A DNA stretch of 64,000 bases from Streptomyces sp. NRRL F-6676 (GTDB lineage: Bacteria; Actinomycetota; Actinomycetes; Streptomycetales; Streptomycetaceae), in contig NZ_JOHS01000038.1 of the NCBI RefSeq assembly GCF_000725625.1, forward strand, positions 1 to 64,000, given 5' to 3'. Of this stretch, positions 12,963-22,618 are shown one piece after another. A program made the position numbers and the translations under genes. The notes below the pieces were generated by a model that searched no databases, was not told the DNA's origin, and saw nothing but the letters and a program-made list of their open reading frames with translations. Within the stretch, counting starts at the first letter, position 1; each line of letters starts with the position of its first letter.

Positions 12963-13714
12963 ACCAGGGGCTCCTCTTCCGTGCTCGCCAGGATCTCCGC
13001 GAGGTGCACCGGCCGCATGCCCACCTTCAGCCGGCTCATCGTGCCGCCGATGTGCATCAGACACGAGTTGTCCGCCGCGCACAGCGTCCCGGCGCCGGTG
13101 GACTGCGCGTTGCGGACCTTGTCGACGCCCATCGCCGTGGACACGTCGGCGTTCTTCACCGCGAAGGTGCCGCCGAAGCCGCAGCACTCCTCGGCACCCG
13201 GCAGCTCCGCCAGCTCCAGCCCCCTCACCGCCCGCAGCAGCCTCAGCGGCCGGTCCCCGAGGCCCAGCGAACGCAGTCCGTGGCAGGTGGGGTGGTAGGT
13301 CACCGTGTGCGGGTAGTAGGCGCCGACGTCGGTCACGCCCAGCACGTCGACCAGGAACTCCGTCAGTTCGTACGTCTTCGGCACGACCGGCGCCAGCGTC
13401 CGGGCCAGGGTGTCGCCCCGGCCCTCGGCCCGCGCCCGCTCGCCCATCCGCGGGTACAGCTCCCGCACCATCGCCCCGCACGAACCGGACGGCGTCACGA
13501 TCGCCTCGTACTCCGCGAAGACCTCGGCGTAGTGGCGGGCCAGCGGCTCGGCCTCGTGCCGGTAACCGGTGTTGTAGTGCGCCTGCCCGCAGCAGGTCTG
13601 GGCCATGGGGAAGTCCACCTCGACCCCGAGCCTCGTCAGCAGCTTCACCACGGCACGTCCCGTGTCGGGATAGAGCGTGTCGTTGACGCAGGTCAGGAAG
13701 AGGGCGACACGCAT
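12959..13714 (-). CDS. lutA: LutA, CCG-domain lactate utilisation protein
   Basis: First gene of the lut operon, 251 residues. Two cysteine-rich CCG domains are visible: MAQTCCGQAHYNTG with an upstream LTCVND Cys, and TYHPTCHGLRS followed by AEECCGFGGTFAVKN, which bind a non-canonical [4Fe-4S] cluster as in heterodisulphide-reductase-type proteins. It acts with LutB and LutC in oxidising L-lactate to pyruvate. The gene starts 93 bases after the rhamnulokinase stop, on the same strand but separated by a strong hairpin, so it probably has its own promoter near 13725-13760. Confidence 0.94.
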   Translation of the reverse strand: MRVALFLTCVNDTLYPDTGRAVVKLLTRLGVEVDFPMAQTCCGQAHYNTGYRHEAEPLARHYAEVFAEYEAIVTPSGSCGAMVRELYPRMGERARAEGRGDTLARTLAPVVPKTYELTEFLVDVLGVTDVGAYYPHTVTYHPTCHGLRSLGLGDRPLRLLRAVRGLELAELPGAEECCGFGGTFAVKNADVSTAMGVDKVRNAQSTGAGTLCAADNSCLMHIGGTMSRLKVGMRPVHLAEILASTEEEPLV

Positions 13715-13764
13715 GGTGGCTCCTTGCTGTCGATCATTCGAAAGGTACGGCGTACGACGCGACG

Positions 13765-13791
13765 GCGGTACGGGACCCTACCCCGTACCGC
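13765..13791 (-). terminator. Hairpin after rhaB
   Basis: Perfect 10-bp inverted repeat GCGGTACGGG / CCCGTACCGC with a 7-base loop, placed 17 bases past the rhaB stop on the minus strand. Likely terminator separating the rha catabolic operon from lutABC, although partial read-through into lut is possible. Confidence 0.65.
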
Positions 13792-13807
13792 GCGCCGCAT
13801 CCCGTCG

Positions 13808-15280
13808 TCATACGGCGGCGGACTCGGCCCTACGGCCGGGGAACCCGGCGAGCCGGGCCTCCGCCGCCCGCCAGGCGGCGGTGTCGCCGCGCGGCTCGTA
13901 CCGCGTGAGCGGCTGGGTGCGGGTCAGCAGCCGGCGCATCTCGTGCCGGTCGCCGACCAGCCCGTGCGCGCGCGCCTGCACCAGGACGTTGCCGAGCGCC
14001 GCCGCCTCGGCCGGCCCGGACACCACCGGCAGCCCGCAGGCGTCCGCGGTGAGCTGGCACAGCAGCGTGTTGCGGGTGCCGCCGCCGACGATGTGCACCA
14101 CGTCGACCGGATGGTCGGCGAGCGACTGCGCCTGAGCGACCGCCCTGCGGTGGGCCAGCGCGAGCGAGTCGAGGATGACCCGGGTGATCTCGGCGGGGGA
14201 GTCCGGCACCGGCTGCCCGGTGGCCCGGCACGCCTCCGCGATCCGCTCGGGCATGTGCCCGGGCGCGAGGAACGCGGCGTCCCCCGCGTCCACCACCGAC
14301 CGCAGCGCCGGCACCTCGCCCGCCGCCCGCAGCAGCGGGCCCAGGTCCGGGTCGCCCCAGGCGCGTACGCACTCCTGGAGCAGCCACAGGCCCATGATGT
14401 TGCGCAGATGACGGACCGTGCCGTCCAGGCCCAGCTCATTGGTGAAGTTGGCCGCCCGGCTCGCCTCGGTCAGCACCGGCGCGTCCAGCTCCAGACCGGC
14501 CAGCGACCAGGTCCCGGTGCAGATGTACGCGAACCGCTCACCGTCCGCCGGGACCGCCGCCACCGCCGAGGCGGTGTCGTGCGAGCCGACGGTGGTCACC
14601 GGCACCGGACCGGTCAGCCCGGTCTCCTCCAGCACCCCCGGGCGCAGCACCCCGGCCGGATCGCCCGGCCGCCGCAGCGGCGCGAACAGCTCCAGGTCGA
14701 TGCCGAGCCGCGCGGCCACGTCGTACGACCAGTCACCGGTACGCGGGTCGACGAGCTGGGTGGTGGAGGCGTTGGTCAGCTCCGTGCCCTGCTCACCGGT
14801 GAGCCAGTACGCCAGCAGGTCCGGGATGAGCAACAGCCGCTTCGCCTGCGCCAGTTGGGCGGAACCGCGGGCGGCCACCAGCTGGTACAGGGTGTTGAAC
14901 GGCGCGTACTGGAGCCCGGTCGCCGCGTACAGCTCGGCGGCCGGAACCGTCTCCCACACCTTCTCGGCGACGCCCTCGGTACGGGCGTCCCGGTAGTGCA
15001 CCGGGTTGCCGAGCAGCGCCCCGTCCGCGTCCAGCAGCCCGTAGTCCACGGCCCAGCTGTCGATGCCGACGGAGTCCACCTGCCCTGCCGCCCTCAGACC
15101 GTCCAGGACGCCCCGGTACAGCCCCAGCACGTCCCAGCGCAGCCCCTCGGGGACCCGCACCGGGCGGTTGGGGAAGCGGTGCGCCTCGGTCAGCTCCAGC
15201 GAGTCGGGGCCGACGCGGCCGACCATGACACGCCCGCTGGAGGCGCCCAGGTCGACCGCGGCGTACGACGTCACACTCAT
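13808..15280 (-). CDS. rhaB: L-rhamnulokinase
   Basis: FGGY-family sugar kinase phosphorylating L-rhamnulose to L-rhamnulose-1-phosphate, 490 residues. N-terminal ATPase motif AAVDLGASSGRVMVG, substrate-site SVGIDSWAVDYGLLD with the catalytic Asp, the TVGSHDTASAVAAVP hinge and the adenosine motif HIVGGGTRNTLL are all present. Identity as a rhamnulokinase rests on neighbours (isomerase and aldolase) and on the DTASAV and NFTNELG features. The start overlaps the aldolase-dehydrogenase stop by ATGA, so the two are coupled. Confidence 0.93.
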   Translation of the reverse strand: MSVTSYAAVDLGASSGRVMVGRVGPDSLELTEAHRFPNRPVRVPEGLRWDVLGLYRGVLDGLRAAGQVDSVGIDSWAVDYGLLDADGALLGNPVHYRDARTEGVAEKVWETVPAAELYAATGLQYAPFNTLYQLVAARGSAQLAQAKRLLLIPDLLAYWLTGEQGTELTNASTTQLVDPRTGDWSYDVAARLGIDLELFAPLRRPGDPAGVLRPGVLEETGLTGPVPVTTVGSHDTASAVAAVPADGERFAYICTGTWSLAGLELDAPVLTEASRAANFTNELGLDGTVRHLRNIMGLWLLQECVRAWGDPDLGPLLRAAGEVPALRSVVDAGDAAFLAPGHMPERIAEACRATGQPVPDSPAEITRVILDSLALAHRRAVAQAQSLADHPVDVVHIVGGGTRNTLLCQLTADACGLPVVSGPAEAAALGNVLVQARAHGLVGDRHEMRRLLTRTQPLTRYEPRGDTAAWRAAEARLAGFPGRRAESAAV

Positions 15281-17316
15281 CGCAGGAACGCGGCGGCGAC
15301 GCCGGCGTCGACCGGGACGTGCAGCCCGGTGGTGTGCGTCAGCTCCCCGCCGGTCAGCGCGAACACGGCATTGGCGACGTGCTCCGGGAGCACCTCGCGC
15401 TTGAGGATGGTCCGCTGGGCGTAGAACTCGCCCAGCTTCTCCTCCTCGATGCCGTACGTCGCCGCCCGCTGGGCGCCCCAGCCCCCGGCGAAGATCCCGG
15501 AACCCCGCACCACGCCATCGGGGTTGACGCCGTTGACACGGATGCCGTGCTCACCCAGCTCGGCCGCGAGCAGCCGCACCTGGTGCGCCTGGTCGGCCTT
15601 GGTCGCCGAGTAGGCGATGTTGTTCGGACCGGCGAAGACGGCGTTCTTCGAGGCGATGTAGACGATGTCGCCGCCGAGCTCCTGCGCGATCATCACCCGG
15701 GCCGCCTCGCGCGAGACGAGGAACGAACCGCGGGCCATGATGTCGTGCTGGAGGTCCCAGTCCTTGGCGGTGGTCTCCAACAGCGGCTTGGAGATGGAGA
15801 TGCCGGCGTTGTTGACGACCAGGTCGACGCCGCCGAAGGCGAGCACGGCCGCCTCGAAGGCGTCGGCGATCTGCTCCTCGTCCGTCACGTTCACGGTGAC
15901 CGCGACGGCCTTGTCCGGCCCGCCCAGCTCCTCGGCTACGGCGGCCGCGTTCTCCGCGTTCAGGTCCGCGACGACGACACAGGCGCCCTCGGCCACCAGC
16001 CGGTGCGCGATCGCCTTGCCGATGCCGCTGCCCGCGCCGGTCACCAGCGCCACCCGGGTCGCCAGCGGCTTGGGCTTCGGCATCCGCCGGAGCTTGGCCT
16101 CCTCCAGGGCCCAGTACTCGATGCGGAACTTCTCCGACTCCTCGATCGGCGCGTACGTCGAGACGGCCTCCGCGCCGCGCATCACGTTGACGGCGTTGAC
16201 GTAGAACTCGCCGGCCACCCGCGCGGTCTGCTTGTCCTTGCCGAAGGAGAACATGCCCACGCCCGGGATCAGCACGATCGCCGGGTCGGCGCCGCGCATC
16301 GCGGGGGAGTCGGGCTCGGCGTGCCGCCGGTAATAGGCGGCGTACTCCTCGCGGTACTCCGCGTGCAGCTCCTTCAGCCGCGCCACGGCCTCCTCCACCG
16401 GCACGGTCGGCGCCAGGTCGAGGACGAGCGGGCGGACCTTGGTGCGCAGGAAGTGGTCCGGGCAGGAGGTGCCCAGCGCCGCGAGGCGCGGGTGCTCGGC
16501 GCGGGCGAGGAAGTCCAGCACGACGTCCGCGTCGTTGAAGTGCCCGACCTGCGGCCGGTCCTGCGAGGCGAGCGCCCGCACGTACGGCGCCAGCGCCGCC
16601 GCCCGCTTCCGCCGCTCGGCCTCACCGAGAGCCTCGTAACCCTCGATCACCGGGCCGAAGGGCTCCGCCTTGCCGCGCTCGGCGAGGAATGTCTCGGCGG
16701 TGCGGATGATGTGCAGCGAGTTGCGCTCGCACTCCTCGGCTGTGTCGCCCCACGCGGTGATGCCGTGCCCGCCCAGGACGCAGCCGATGGCCTGCGGGTT
16801 GGCCTCCTTGACGGCGGCGATGTCCAGACCGAGCTGGAACCCGGGCCGCCGCCACGGCACCCACACCACGGTGTCGCCGAAGCACTCGGCGGTCAGCTTC
16901 TCGCCGTCGGCCGCGCAGGCCAGCGCGATGCCGGAGTCGGGGTGCAGATGGTCGACGTGGACGGCGTCCACCAGACCGTGCATGGCGGTGTCGATGGAGG
17001 GGGCGGCGCCGCCCTTGCCGTGCAGGCAGTAGTCGAACGCGGCGACCATCTCGTCCTCGCGCTCGACGCCCGGGTAGACGCCCTTCAGCGCCCGCAGCCG
17101 GTCGAGCCGCAGTACGGCGAGTCCGCCTTCGGTCAGGGTCCCGAGGTCGCCACCGGACCCCTTGACCCACATCAGCTCCACGTCACCACCGGTGACGGGG
17201 TCGGTCTCGGTGCCCTTGGCGGACGTGTTGCCGCCGGCGTAGTTGGTGTTACGAGGATCAGCGCCGAGCCGACGCGACCGCGCGAGCAGCTCCTCGGCAG
17301 CGGGATGGGGTGCCAT
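15277..17316 (-). CDS. rhaEW: Bifunctional rhamnulose-1-phosphate aldolase / lactaldehyde dehydrogenase
   Basis: Fusion protein of 679 residues. Residues about 1-400 are a class II aldolase/adducin domain with the zinc-binding HVDHLHPDSG segment, cleaving L-rhamnulose-1-phosphate to dihydroxyacetone phosphate and L-lactaldehyde. Residues about 425-679 are a short-chain dehydrogenase with TGAGSGIGKAI, NNAGIS and YSATKADQ (Tyr-x3-Lys). In Chloroflexus and Bacillus homologues this SDR half oxidises lactaldehyde to L-lactate. ATG 17316 is chosen because GAAGGA lies upstream; an in-frame ATG at 17340 has none. The placement just before rhaB and close to lutABC fits production of lactate. Confidence 0.93.
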   Translation of the reverse strand: MAPHPAAEELLARSRRLGADPRNTNYAGGNTSAKGTETDPVTGGDVELMWVKGSGGDLGTLTEGGLAVLRLDRLRALKGVYPGVEREDEMVAAFDYCLHGKGGAAPSIDTAMHGLVDAVHVDHLHPDSGIALACAADGEKLTAECFGDTVVWVPWRRPGFQLGLDIAAVKEANPQAIGCVLGGHGITAWGDTAEECERNSLHIIRTAETFLAERGKAEPFGPVIEGYEALGEAERRKRAAALAPYVRALASQDRPQVGHFNDADVVLDFLARAEHPRLAALGTSCPDHFLRTKVRPLVLDLAPTVPVEEAVARLKELHAEYREEYAAYYRRHAEPDSPAMRGADPAIVLIPGVGMFSFGKDKQTARVAGEFYVNAVNVMRGAEAVSTYAPIEESEKFRIEYWALEEAKLRRMPKPKPLATRVALVTGAGSGIGKAIAHRLVAEGACVVVADLNAENAAAVAEELGGPDKAVAVTVNVTDEEQIADAFEAAVLAFGGVDLVVNNAGISISKPLLETTAKDWDLQHDIMARGSFLVSREAARVMIAQELGGDIVYIASKNAVFAGPNNIAYSATKADQAHQVRLLAAELGEHGIRVNGVNPDGVVRGSGIFAGGWGAQRAATYGIEEEKLGEFYAQRTILKREVLPEHVANAVFALTGGELTHTTGLHVPVDAGVAAAFLR

Positions 17317-17373
17317 GTGAGTCTTCAGTCCTTCACGCATCTGAGAACGGGGGAGCAAGGGACGCCCCTGGCG

Positions 17374-17470
17374 AGCGGGGCTGCGCCCCGTCAAGCGGGG
17401 CTGCGCCCCTGTAAGGGGCGCGGGGCTGTGGTGATGTGCGGCTCCGCCGCGGGGCGCGACCAGCCACAGA
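17374..17470. repeat. GC-rich palindromic intergenic repeat
   Basis: The 204-bp gap between rhaI and the aldolase gene holds stacked palindromes: GCGGGGCTGCGCCCC occurs twice in tandem (about 17377-17410), then CGCCCCTGTAAGGGGCG, then a block GCTCCGCCGCGGGGCGCGAC that also occurs, slightly altered, after glgB at 5.6 kb. It is a member of the dispersed repeat family of this window and may act as an mRNA processing or stability element within the rha operon. Confidence 0.6.
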
Positions 17471-17520
17471 CCGGCCCGCAGCTCGCGACGAAACAGAACC
17501 CGGCAGACGAATCCCGGAAC

Positions 17521-18681
17521 CTACGCGCCCCACCCCGCCTGCTGCCCCCCCACCCGCTCAGCCACAATCCGCTCCTGCCACCCGCTGGCGCGATACGCCG
17601 CGATGGGGTCCGGGGCCAGCCCCGACTCCTCCCGCAGCTCACGAAGGAGCGGACGCACGTCCGTGTTGTACGCGTCCATCAGCACCGCGTTGGCCTCCAG
17701 CACGTCCCCGGCCCGCTGGGCCGCGCCCAGCGCCTCGCCGTCGACGAGCAGCGCCTTCGCCGTCGCCTCCTGGACGTTCATCACCGAGCGGATGATCGCC
17801 GGGATCTTCGCCTCGATGTTGTGGCACTGGTCGAGCATGAACGCGATGTCGGAGGTGAAGCCGCCGCCCCGGATGACCTCGTACATGATCCGGAAGAGCT
17901 GGAAGGGGTCGGCCGCGCCGACCATCAGGTCGTCGTCGGCGTAGAAGCGGGAGTTGAAGTCGAAGGCGCCGAGCTTGCCCTCGCGCAGCAGCGTGGCCAC
18001 GATGAACTCGATGTTGGTACCGGGGGCGTGGTGGCCGGTGTCGACGACGACCTGGGCCTTCTCGCCGAGCTTGAGGCAGTGCGCGTAGGCGGTGCCCCAG
18101 TCCGGGACGTCCGTGGCGTAGAAGGCCGGCTCGAAGAACTTGTACTCGAGCAGCATCCGCTGGTTCTCGCCGAGCCGCTCGTAGACCTCGGCGAGGCCCT
18201 CGGCCAGCCGGTCCTGGCGGGTGCGCAGGTCGTCCTGGCCGGGGTAGTTGGTGCCGTCGGCGAACCACAGCTTCAGATCGCGCGAGCCGGTGGCGTCCAT
18301 GATGTCGACGCACTCGAGGAGGTGGTCGACCGCCTTGCGGCGCACCTTGGCGTCGGGGGCGCAGATGCTGCCGAGTTTGTAGTCGTCGTCCTGGAAGGTG
18401 TTCGAATTGATCGCGCCAATCTTCACGCCGCGTTCCTGGGCGTGCTCGGCCAGGGCGGCGTAGTCGTCGACCCTGTCCCAGGGGATGTGCAGGGCGACCG
18501 TGGGGGCCGCGCCCGTGAACTCGTGGACCTTGGCGGCGTCGTCCAGCTTCTCGCGCGGGTCGCGGGGCACGCCCTGCTGGGCGAAGACCTTGAACCGGGT
18601 TCCCGAGTTGCCGTACGCCCACGACGGCGTCTCGATGGCCTGGGTCTTGAGGGCGGCCTTCACCGCGGCGAGCTCGGTCAC
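17521..18681 (-). CDS. rhaI: L-rhamnose isomerase
   Basis: Metal-dependent ketol isomerase converting L-rhamnose to L-rhamnulose, 386 residues. The protein is of the Pseudomonas stutzeri/Bacillus RhaI type (TIM barrel): HIPWDRVDDY, INSNTFQDDDYKLGS, LKLWFADGTNYPGQDD, VVDTGHHAPGTNIE and FDFNSRFYADDDL contribute metal and substrate ligands. It is first in the minus-strand catabolic operon rhaI-rhaEW-rhaB. Its upstream region, shared with the transporter operon, holds two LacI-type palindromes, so it is expected to be repressed in the absence of rhamnose. Confidence 0.94.
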   Translation of the reverse strand: MTELAAVKAALKTQAIETPSWAYGNSGTRFKVFAQQGVPRDPREKLDDAAKVHEFTGAAPTVALHIPWDRVDDYAALAEHAQERGVKIGAINSNTFQDDDYKLGSICAPDAKVRRKAVDHLLECVDIMDATGSRDLKLWFADGTNYPGQDDLRTRQDRLAEGLAEVYERLGENQRMLLEYKFFEPAFYATDVPDWGTAYAHCLKLGEKAQVVVDTGHHAPGTNIEFIVATLLREGKLGAFDFNSRFYADDDLMVGAADPFQLFRIMYEVIRGGGFTSDIAFMLDQCHNIEAKIPAIIRSVMNVQEATAKALLVDGEALGAAQRAGDVLEANAVLMDAYNTDVRPLLRELREESGLAPDPIAAYRASGWQERIVAERVGGQQAGWGA

Positions 18682-18756
18682 TTCGTGACTCCCGTGACGT
18701 CGGATGGATCTTCGCGGCCGGGGACTGCGCGTCCACGCCGCAAAGTCGGGGGGTTG

Positions 18757-18768
18757 TGAAACGATTCA
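18757..18768. promoter_or_regulatory. LacI-type operator 1, rha intergenic
   Basis: TGAAACGATTCA, a near-perfect dyad with central CG, the classical LacI/GalR-family core. It lies 76 bases upstream of the rhaI start, where repressor binding would block the catabolic promoter. The likely ligand protein is the LacI regulator at 24244-25269. Confidence 0.7.
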
Positions 18769-18919
18769 GGAGGGAAGCTAAGGCGACCCGACAGGGCTGT
18801 CAACCCTTTGGGAAAGAGCCGTTACCCGTGATGGGGTTGTGACCTACCACTGGCGAGAATTGTGTCCGGAACCCATTGACGCCACCTGTGTGGAACTTCT
18901 AACGTCCCGGCCATCCAGT

Positions 18920-18931
18920 TGAAACCTTTCA
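18920..18931. promoter_or_regulatory. LacI-type operator 2, rha intergenic
   Basis: TGAAACCTTTCA with perfect five-base arms, 44 bases upstream of the transporter ATPase start. It resembles operator 1 at nine of twelve positions. Together the two sites would let one repressor control both arms of the divergent rha locus. Confidence 0.68.
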
Positions 18932-18974
18932 CGACGCAGTGAGGCTCTCCTCCGGGCGTCGTCGAGGAGCCCTC

Positions 18975-20492
18975 ATGACCCAGCCGGCCGACAAGGGCCC
19001 GGTCCCCGTGCTCGCACTGAAGGGCATTTCGAAGTCCTTCGGCGCCGTGCGCGCCCTGAGGGACGTGTCCCTGGAACTGTTCCCCGGCGAGGTGCACGCC
19101 CTCGCCGGCGAGAACGGTGCGGGCAAGTCGACCCTCATCAAGACACTCGCGGGAGTGCACCGGCCCGACTCCGGGCAGGTCCTGCTCGACGGCGAGCCGA
19201 CCGTGTTCCACGGTCCGGGCGACGCACGGGATGCCGGCATCGCCGTGATCTACCAGGAACCGACCCTCTTTCCCGATCTGTCGATCGCCGAGAACATCTT
19301 CATGGGCCGCCAGCCGCGGCGCGCGCTCGGCCGCATCGACCACAAGGCAACCCACGCGGCCACGGCCGCGCTGATGACACGGCTCGGCGTGGACCTCGAC
19401 CCCGACCGCCCGGCCAGCGGGCTGTCCATCGCGGACCAGCAGATCGTCGAGATCGCCAAGGCGCTCTCCTTCGACGCCCGCGTCCTCATCATGGACGAGC
19501 CCACCGCCGCCCTCACCGGCAGCGAGGTCGCCCGCCTCTTCGGCGTGGTGCGCACCCTGCGCGAACAGGGCGCCGCGGTGCTGTTCATCTCGCACCGGCT
19601 GGAGGAGATCTTCGACATCTGCCAGCAGGTGACGACACTGCGCGACGGCGCCTGGATCGCCAGCGAGCCGCTGGCGGGCATGACCGAGGACGACCTGGTC
19701 CGCCGCATGGTCGGCCGCGACCTCGACGAGCTCTACCCCAAGCAGGACGTCAAGGCCGGCGAGGTGGCGCTCAGCGTCCGCCGGCTGACCCGCGAGGGCG
19801 TCTTCACCGACGTCTCCTTCGAGGTGCGGCGCGGCGAGATCGTCGGCCTGGCCGGACTCGTCGGCGCCGGGCGCACCGAGGTGGCCCGGGCGGTGTTCGG
19901 CATCGACCGCTGGGACGCCGGCGAGGTCGAGCTCGACGGGCGCAAGCTCACCAACGGCGCCCCCTCCACCGCGATGGCCGCCGGGCTCGCCCTGGTCCCC
20001 GAGGACCGCCGCGCCCAGGGCCTGGTGATGGACATGTCCATCGAACGCAACATCGGGCTCACCGGTCTGCGTACGACGGTCAGGGCCGGCCTCATGGACC
20101 GCGGCGCCGAACGCAGCCGCTCCCTGGACTGGGCCGTCAAGCTCCAGGTCAAGTACGCGCGGATCGCCGACACCGTCAACACCCTGTCCGGCGGCAACCA
20201 GCAGAAGGTCGTCCTCGCCAAGTGGCTGGCCACCGGCCCCAAGGTGCTGATCGTCGACGAGCCCACCCGCGGCATCGACGTCGGCACCAAGGCCGAGGTG
20301 CACCGCCTGCTCAGCGAGCTGGCCGCCGACGGCGTCGCCGTCCTGATGATCTCCTCCGACCTGCCCGAGATCCTCGGCATGGCCGACCGCGTCCTCGTCA
20401 TGCACGAGGGCCGGCTCACCGCCGAGATCCCCCGCTCCGACGCCACCGAGGAAACCGTGATGGCCGCTGCCACCGGGAGGGCCGCCGCATGA
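18975..20492 (+). CDS. rhaT: Rhamnose ABC transporter ATPase (CUT2)
   Basis: Double-domain ATPase of a CUT2 sugar importer, 505 residues. First domain: GENGAGKST Walker [15 protein letters not shown] signature region, [11 protein letters not shown]alker B. Second domain: degenerate Walker A (GLVGAGRTE), canonical [15 protein letters not shown] signature, [12 protein letters not shown]. Such asymmetry is normal in RbsA-like proteins. ATG 18975 with GAGGAG seven bases upstream is preferred over an in-frame GTG at 18939. The stop overlaps the first permease start by ATGA. Specificity for rhamnose is inferred from the divergent catabolic genes and the mutarotase downstream. Confidence 0.93.
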   Translation: MTQPADKGPVPVLALKGISKSFGAVRALRDVSLELFPGEVHALAGENGAGKSTLIKTLAGVHRPDSGQVLLDGEPTVFHGPGDARDAGIAVIYQEPTLFPDLSIAENIFMGRQPRRALGRIDHKATHAATAALMTRLGVDLDPDRPASGLSIADQQIVEIAKALSFDARVLIMDEPTAALTGSEVARLFGVVRTLREQGAAVLFISHRLEEIFDICQQVTTLRDGAWIASEPLAGMTEDDLVRRMVGRDLDELYPKQDVKAGEVALSVRRLTREGVFTDVSFEVRRGEIVGLAGLVGAGRTEVARAVFGIDRWDAGEVELDGRKLTNGAPSTAMAAGLALVPEDRRAQGLVMDMSIERNIGLTGLRTTVRAGLMDRGAERSRSLDWAVKLQVKYARIADTVNTLSGGNQQKVVLAKWLATGPKVLIVDEPTRGIDVGTKAEVHRLLSELAADGVAVLMISSDLPEILGMADRVLVMHEGRLTAEIPRSDATEETVMAAATGRAAA

Positions 20493-21529
20493 CGGTGACC
20501 ACTCCCCACCCCGCCGCCACCGACGAGGCGCCCAAGTCCAGTGGCACCCGGCTGGTCGACCGCGTCTTCAAGATGCGCGAACTCGCCATCCTCGTCGTCT
20601 TCCTGGTGATGATCGCCCTCACCCAGGCCGGCAACAGCGAGTTCCTGTCCGAACAGGGCATCAAGGACCTGCTGCTCAACGCGACCATCCTGGTGCTGGT
20701 CGCCACCGGCCAGTCCCTGGTCGTCATCACCCGCAACGTCGACCTGTCGGTCGGCTCCACCCTCGGCATCAGCGCCTTCGCCGCGGGCATCTACCTCCAG
20801 GGCGGCGGCAACCCCGTCATCGCGATCGTGCTCGCCGTGCTGCTCGGCATCGGCTTCGGTCTGCTCAACGGACTGCTCGTCAGCCTCGGCCAGGTGCCCG
20901 CGCTCGTCGTCACCCTCGGCACGCTCTACATCATCCGCGGCATCGACTCCATCTGGGTCGGCTCCCGGCAGATCACGGCCGCCGATCTGCCGAACGGCTT
21001 CGTCAAGTTCGGCTCCGGCGGCCTGTCCGCCGTGCCGTGGCTCGCGCTGATCGCCCTGGCGGTGCTCGTCGGCACCGCCTACTACCTCAAGCAGTTCGGC
21101 AGCGGCCGCGAGCTGTACGCGCTCGGCTCCAACCCGGAGGCCGCCCGGCTGGCCGGCATCCCCGTCCGCAAGCGGATCCTCGTCGCCTACACCTTCTGCG
21201 GCGCCCTCGCGGGCCTGGCCGGCGCGCTGTACCTCGCCCGCTTCGGCAACGTCGACTCCGGCACCGGCAACGGCTACGAACTCACCGTCGTCAGCGCCGT
21301 CGTCGTCGGCGGTGTCGTCTTCACCGGCGGCTCCGGCAGCGTCTACGGCGCGGCCCTCGGCGCCCTGCTGCTGACCTCCATCAACAGCGTGCTGCCCGCC
21401 CTCGGCGTCAGCTCCGTCTGGGTGCTCGCCATCAACGGTGTGCTGCTCATCCTGGCCATCGCCGTCGACCGGATCGTCGCCCTGCGCGTGGCCAACAGCC
21501 TGAAGAAGAGGAACGCCCGCCATGTCTGA
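20489..21529 (+). CDS. rhaP: Rhamnose ABC transporter permease 1
   Basis: CUT2 family membrane subunit, 346 residues with about nine to ten hydrophobic helices. The [14 protein letters not shown] segment and the [22 protein letters not shown] loop (EAA-like contact with the ATPase) are typical of RbsC/AraH permeases. It overlaps the ATPase gene by four bases and the second permease by eight, so the three are one translational unit. Confidence 0.93.
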   Translation: MTVTTPHPAATDEAPKSSGTRLVDRVFKMRELAILVVFLVMIALTQAGNSEFLSEQGIKDLLLNATILVLVATGQSLVVITRNVDLSVGSTLGISAFAAGIYLQGGGNPVIAIVLAVLLGIGFGLLNGLLVSLGQVPALVVTLGTLYIIRGIDSIWVGSRQITAADLPNGFVKFGSGGLSAVPWLALIALAVLVGTAYYLKQFGSGRELYALGSNPEAARLAGIPVRKRILVAYTFCGALAGLAGALYLARFGNVDSGTGNGYELTVVSAVVVGGVVFTGGSGSVYGAALGALLLTSINSVLPALGVSSVWVLAINGVLLILAIAVDRIVALRVANSLKKRNARHV

Positions 21530-22562
21530 CTCACTGACGCGCGCGATCCGCAGGTCCGCCCTGAAGAGGTGGGATTCGGCGGTCGGTGCTCTGCTCATCG
21601 TCCTGCTGCTGCTCTCCTTCGGCTTCGTCGACGGCTTCGGCAACGCGCTGAACCTGTCCTTCCTGATCGGCAACACCCTGCCGATCGCGCTCATCGCGCT
21701 GCCGATGACCCTGCTCGTCGTCTCCGGCGAGATCGACCTGTCCGTCGCCTCCACCGCCGGACTGTCCGGCTCCGTCATGGGCGCCCTGTGGAACCAGGGC
21801 ATGACGATCGAGTCGATCATCCCGATCTGCCTGCTGCTCGGCGTGGTCTGCGGACTGGTCAACGGGCTCCTGGTCACCCGGCTCGGACTGCCCTCCCTCG
21901 CCGTCACCATCGGCACCATGGCCGCCTACCGGGGCATCGCGCAGATCGTGCTCGGCTCCGACGCGGTGACCGACTTCCCCACCCAGTACCTGAACTTCGC
22001 GGCCGGCCGCATCGGCGAGTCCTTCCTCCCGCAGGCGTTCATCCCGTTCCTGGTCCTGCTGGCCATCGCCGTCGTCGTCCTGCACGCCACCCCGTTCGGA
22101 CGGTCGCTGTTCGCCATCGGCGCCAGCGAGGAGGCCGCCCGCTTCGCCGGCATCCGGGTCAAGCGCCACAAGCTGATCCTCTTCGTCGCCACCGGCTTCA
22201 TGGCCTCCCTCACCGGCATCTTCTGGGCCCTGCACTACGCCAGCGCCCGCTACGACAACGCCACCGGGCTCGAACTCTCCGTCGTCGCCGCCGTCCTGCT
22301 CGGCGGGATCGACTTCGACGGCGGCAAGGGCACCCTCGGCGGCGCGATCGCCGGTGTCTTCCTGCTCGGCGCGCTCCAGAACGCGATGAGCCTGCTCAAC
22401 GTCTCCGCCCAGTCCCAGATCGTCGTCACCGGCGTCCTGCTGGTCGTCTCCGTGCTCGGCCCCCGGGTGGCACGGCAGATCTCCCTCGCCAGGGCGGGCC
22501 GCGGGGCCGCGCCACCGGCGAATCCGGCGAACCGCGAACCGGCGGCCGCCCCGACCCCGTAA
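21522..22562 (+). CDS. rhaQ: Rhamnose ABC transporter permease 2
   Basis: Second CUT2 permease, 346 residues, homologous to its neighbour: VVSGEIDLSVASTAGLSG and IGASEEAARFAGIRVKRHKL correspond to the same motifs. Paired non-identical permeases are usual for rhamnose importers of the RhaSTPQ type. The C-terminus is an extended Pro/Ala-rich cytoplasmic tail. The binding protein follows after 56 bases. Confidence 0.92.
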   Translation: MSDSLTRAIRRSALKRWDSAVGALLIVLLLLSFGFVDGFGNALNLSFLIGNTLPIALIALPMTLLVVSGEIDLSVASTAGLSGSVMGALWNQGMTIESIIPICLLLGVVCGLVNGLLVTRLGLPSLAVTIGTMAAYRGIAQIVLGSDAVTDFPTQYLNFAAGRIGESFLPQAFIPFLVLLAIAVVVLHATPFGRSLFAIGASEEAARFAGIRVKRHKLILFVATGFMASLTGIFWALHYASARYDNATGLELSVVAAVLLGGIDFDGGKGTLGGAIAGVFLLGALQNAMSLLNVSAQSQIVVTGVLLVVSVLGPRVARQISLARAGRGAAPPANPANREPAAAPTP

Positions 22563-22618
22563 CACCGGTCCTGTCTTCCTTGGTTCCTCTCCGTTCACCC
22601 TCGTAAAGGACAACCGTC

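Noticed and set aside
15319..18759. An 1146-codon open frame on the plus strand across rhaI and the aldolase gene
   Set aside because: It is antisense to two well-identified enzymes and has the same low-complexity composition.
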